From the NCBI GenBank assembly GCA_002391555.1, contig DGFG01000039.1, positions 1 to 9,108 on the forward strand: a stretch of DNA of 9,108 nt, written 5' to 3'. The position numbers and the translations under genes were made by a program. The first letter of the stretch is position 1. Each line of letters begins with the position of its first letter. Below, piece by piece: positions 8,756 through 9,108 of the stretch. Source of the DNA: Firmicutes bacterium UBA3906. Its GTDB lineage: Bacteria; Bacillota; Clostridia; Caldicoprobacterales; DTU083. The notes below the pieces were generated by a model. It ran no database searches. It saw nothing but the letters and a program-made list of their open reading frames with translations, and was not told where the DNA came from.

Positions 8756-9108
8756 GGGGGCGTACTGGTTTCGACGGGGATAGTAGAGGTGCGAGAAGCG
8801 AGTCGCGGATTCTGGGGCCGCGTCAACAACCTGGAAACTAAACACAAACGCTAACGATAATAATTTAGCATTCGCAGCTTAATGCTGTGACGTCCGTCCT
8901 GTAGCACCCGCACTATAGGGGTCGGGCGCCAACTTCGCGGGGAACCAGCCTGCCTAAGCTTTGCAGCAGGTGGGATTTATGAAGCTACTGAAGCTTAAAT
9001 CCTGTCAGTGGGAGTTAAGTAGAGGGAATGTTAAAACGCTGACTGCACTCGGAGACGCTTTCACTGATATATCTTCGGACAGGGGTTCAACTCCCCTCGC
9101 CTCCACCA
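8756..9108 (+). ncRNA. ssrA: transfer-messenger RNA (tmRNA, SsrA)
   Basis: This one-piece tmRNA, about 353 bases, acts as both tRNA-Ala and mRNA in ribosome rescue. The ends pair as a 7-bp acceptor stem: GGGGGCG (8756-8762) with CGCCTCC (9098-9104), including one G-U pair, followed by A and an encoded CCA at 9106-9108. The characteristic D-like segment GGTTTCGACGGGG is at 8767-8779, and the T arm is AGGGG-TTCAACT-CCCCT (9081-9097). The tag frame begins at GCT 8850 and ends at TAA 8880-8882. A helix AGCATT/AATGCT (8867-8872 with 8881-8886) encloses the tag end, as in other tmRNAs, and pseudoknot-forming GC-rich segments lie on both sides. The T arm and CCA are intact, so it should be charged with alanine. 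The window ends exactly at the CCA. Confidence 0.97.
8850..8882 (+). other. tmRNA tag-peptide reading frame (ANDNNLAFAA)
   Basis: Ten codons from the GCT resume codon to TAA encode ANDNNLAFAA; charged alanine adds one more residue in front. The AA-OH end is the proteolytic degron read by ClpXP-type proteases, and the A-N-D-N start resembles tags of Clostridia. The stop codon falls at the edge of the enclosing helix. The frame was read directly; the protease role comes from the family. Confidence 0.9.

Overview
The window is an ordinary, well-conserved chromosomal segment from a moderately low-GC Gram-positive bacterium (Bacillota, most likely Clostridia). The evidence is the CggR-type regulator next to glycolytic genes, strong AAGGAG/GGAGG Shine-Dalgarno sites, heavy use of ATA, CTA and AGG codons, the order eno-secG-rnr-smpB-ssrA, and a short tmRNA tag. 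Genus or species cannot be resolved by eye. All genes lie on the + strand.

Region 1 (1-5452) is a lower-glycolysis operon. Bases 1-19 are an exact match to the Tn5/Nextera mosaic-end adapter, so the left edge is a contig end carrying uncleaved library adapter. Next come the C-terminal effector domain of a CggR-like repressor (20-514), then pgk, tpiA, gpmI and eno. Together these four enzymes convert 1,3-bisphosphoglycerate and dihydroxyacetone phosphate to phosphoenolpyruvate. The gap gene that usually sits between cggR and pgk is absent. A strong intrinsic terminator follows eno.

Region 2 (5453-9108) holds secG (Sec translocon subunit) with its own candidate promoter and terminator, then rnr (RNase R), smpB and ssrA (tmRNA). 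The last three form the trans-translation and non-stop mRNA decay set: tmRNA-SmpB rescues stalled ribosomes and tags the nascent protein, and RNase R degrades the faulty message. The predicted tag is ANDNNLAFAA. The 118-base rnr-smpB gap is dense with signals: a palindrome over a -35 box, an extended -10 promoter, and a terminator-like hairpin in the smpB leader.

No mobile element, CRISPR array, toxin/defence cassette or evidently novel system was found. The points most worth checking are the adapter, the missing gap gene and the smpB leader architecture.
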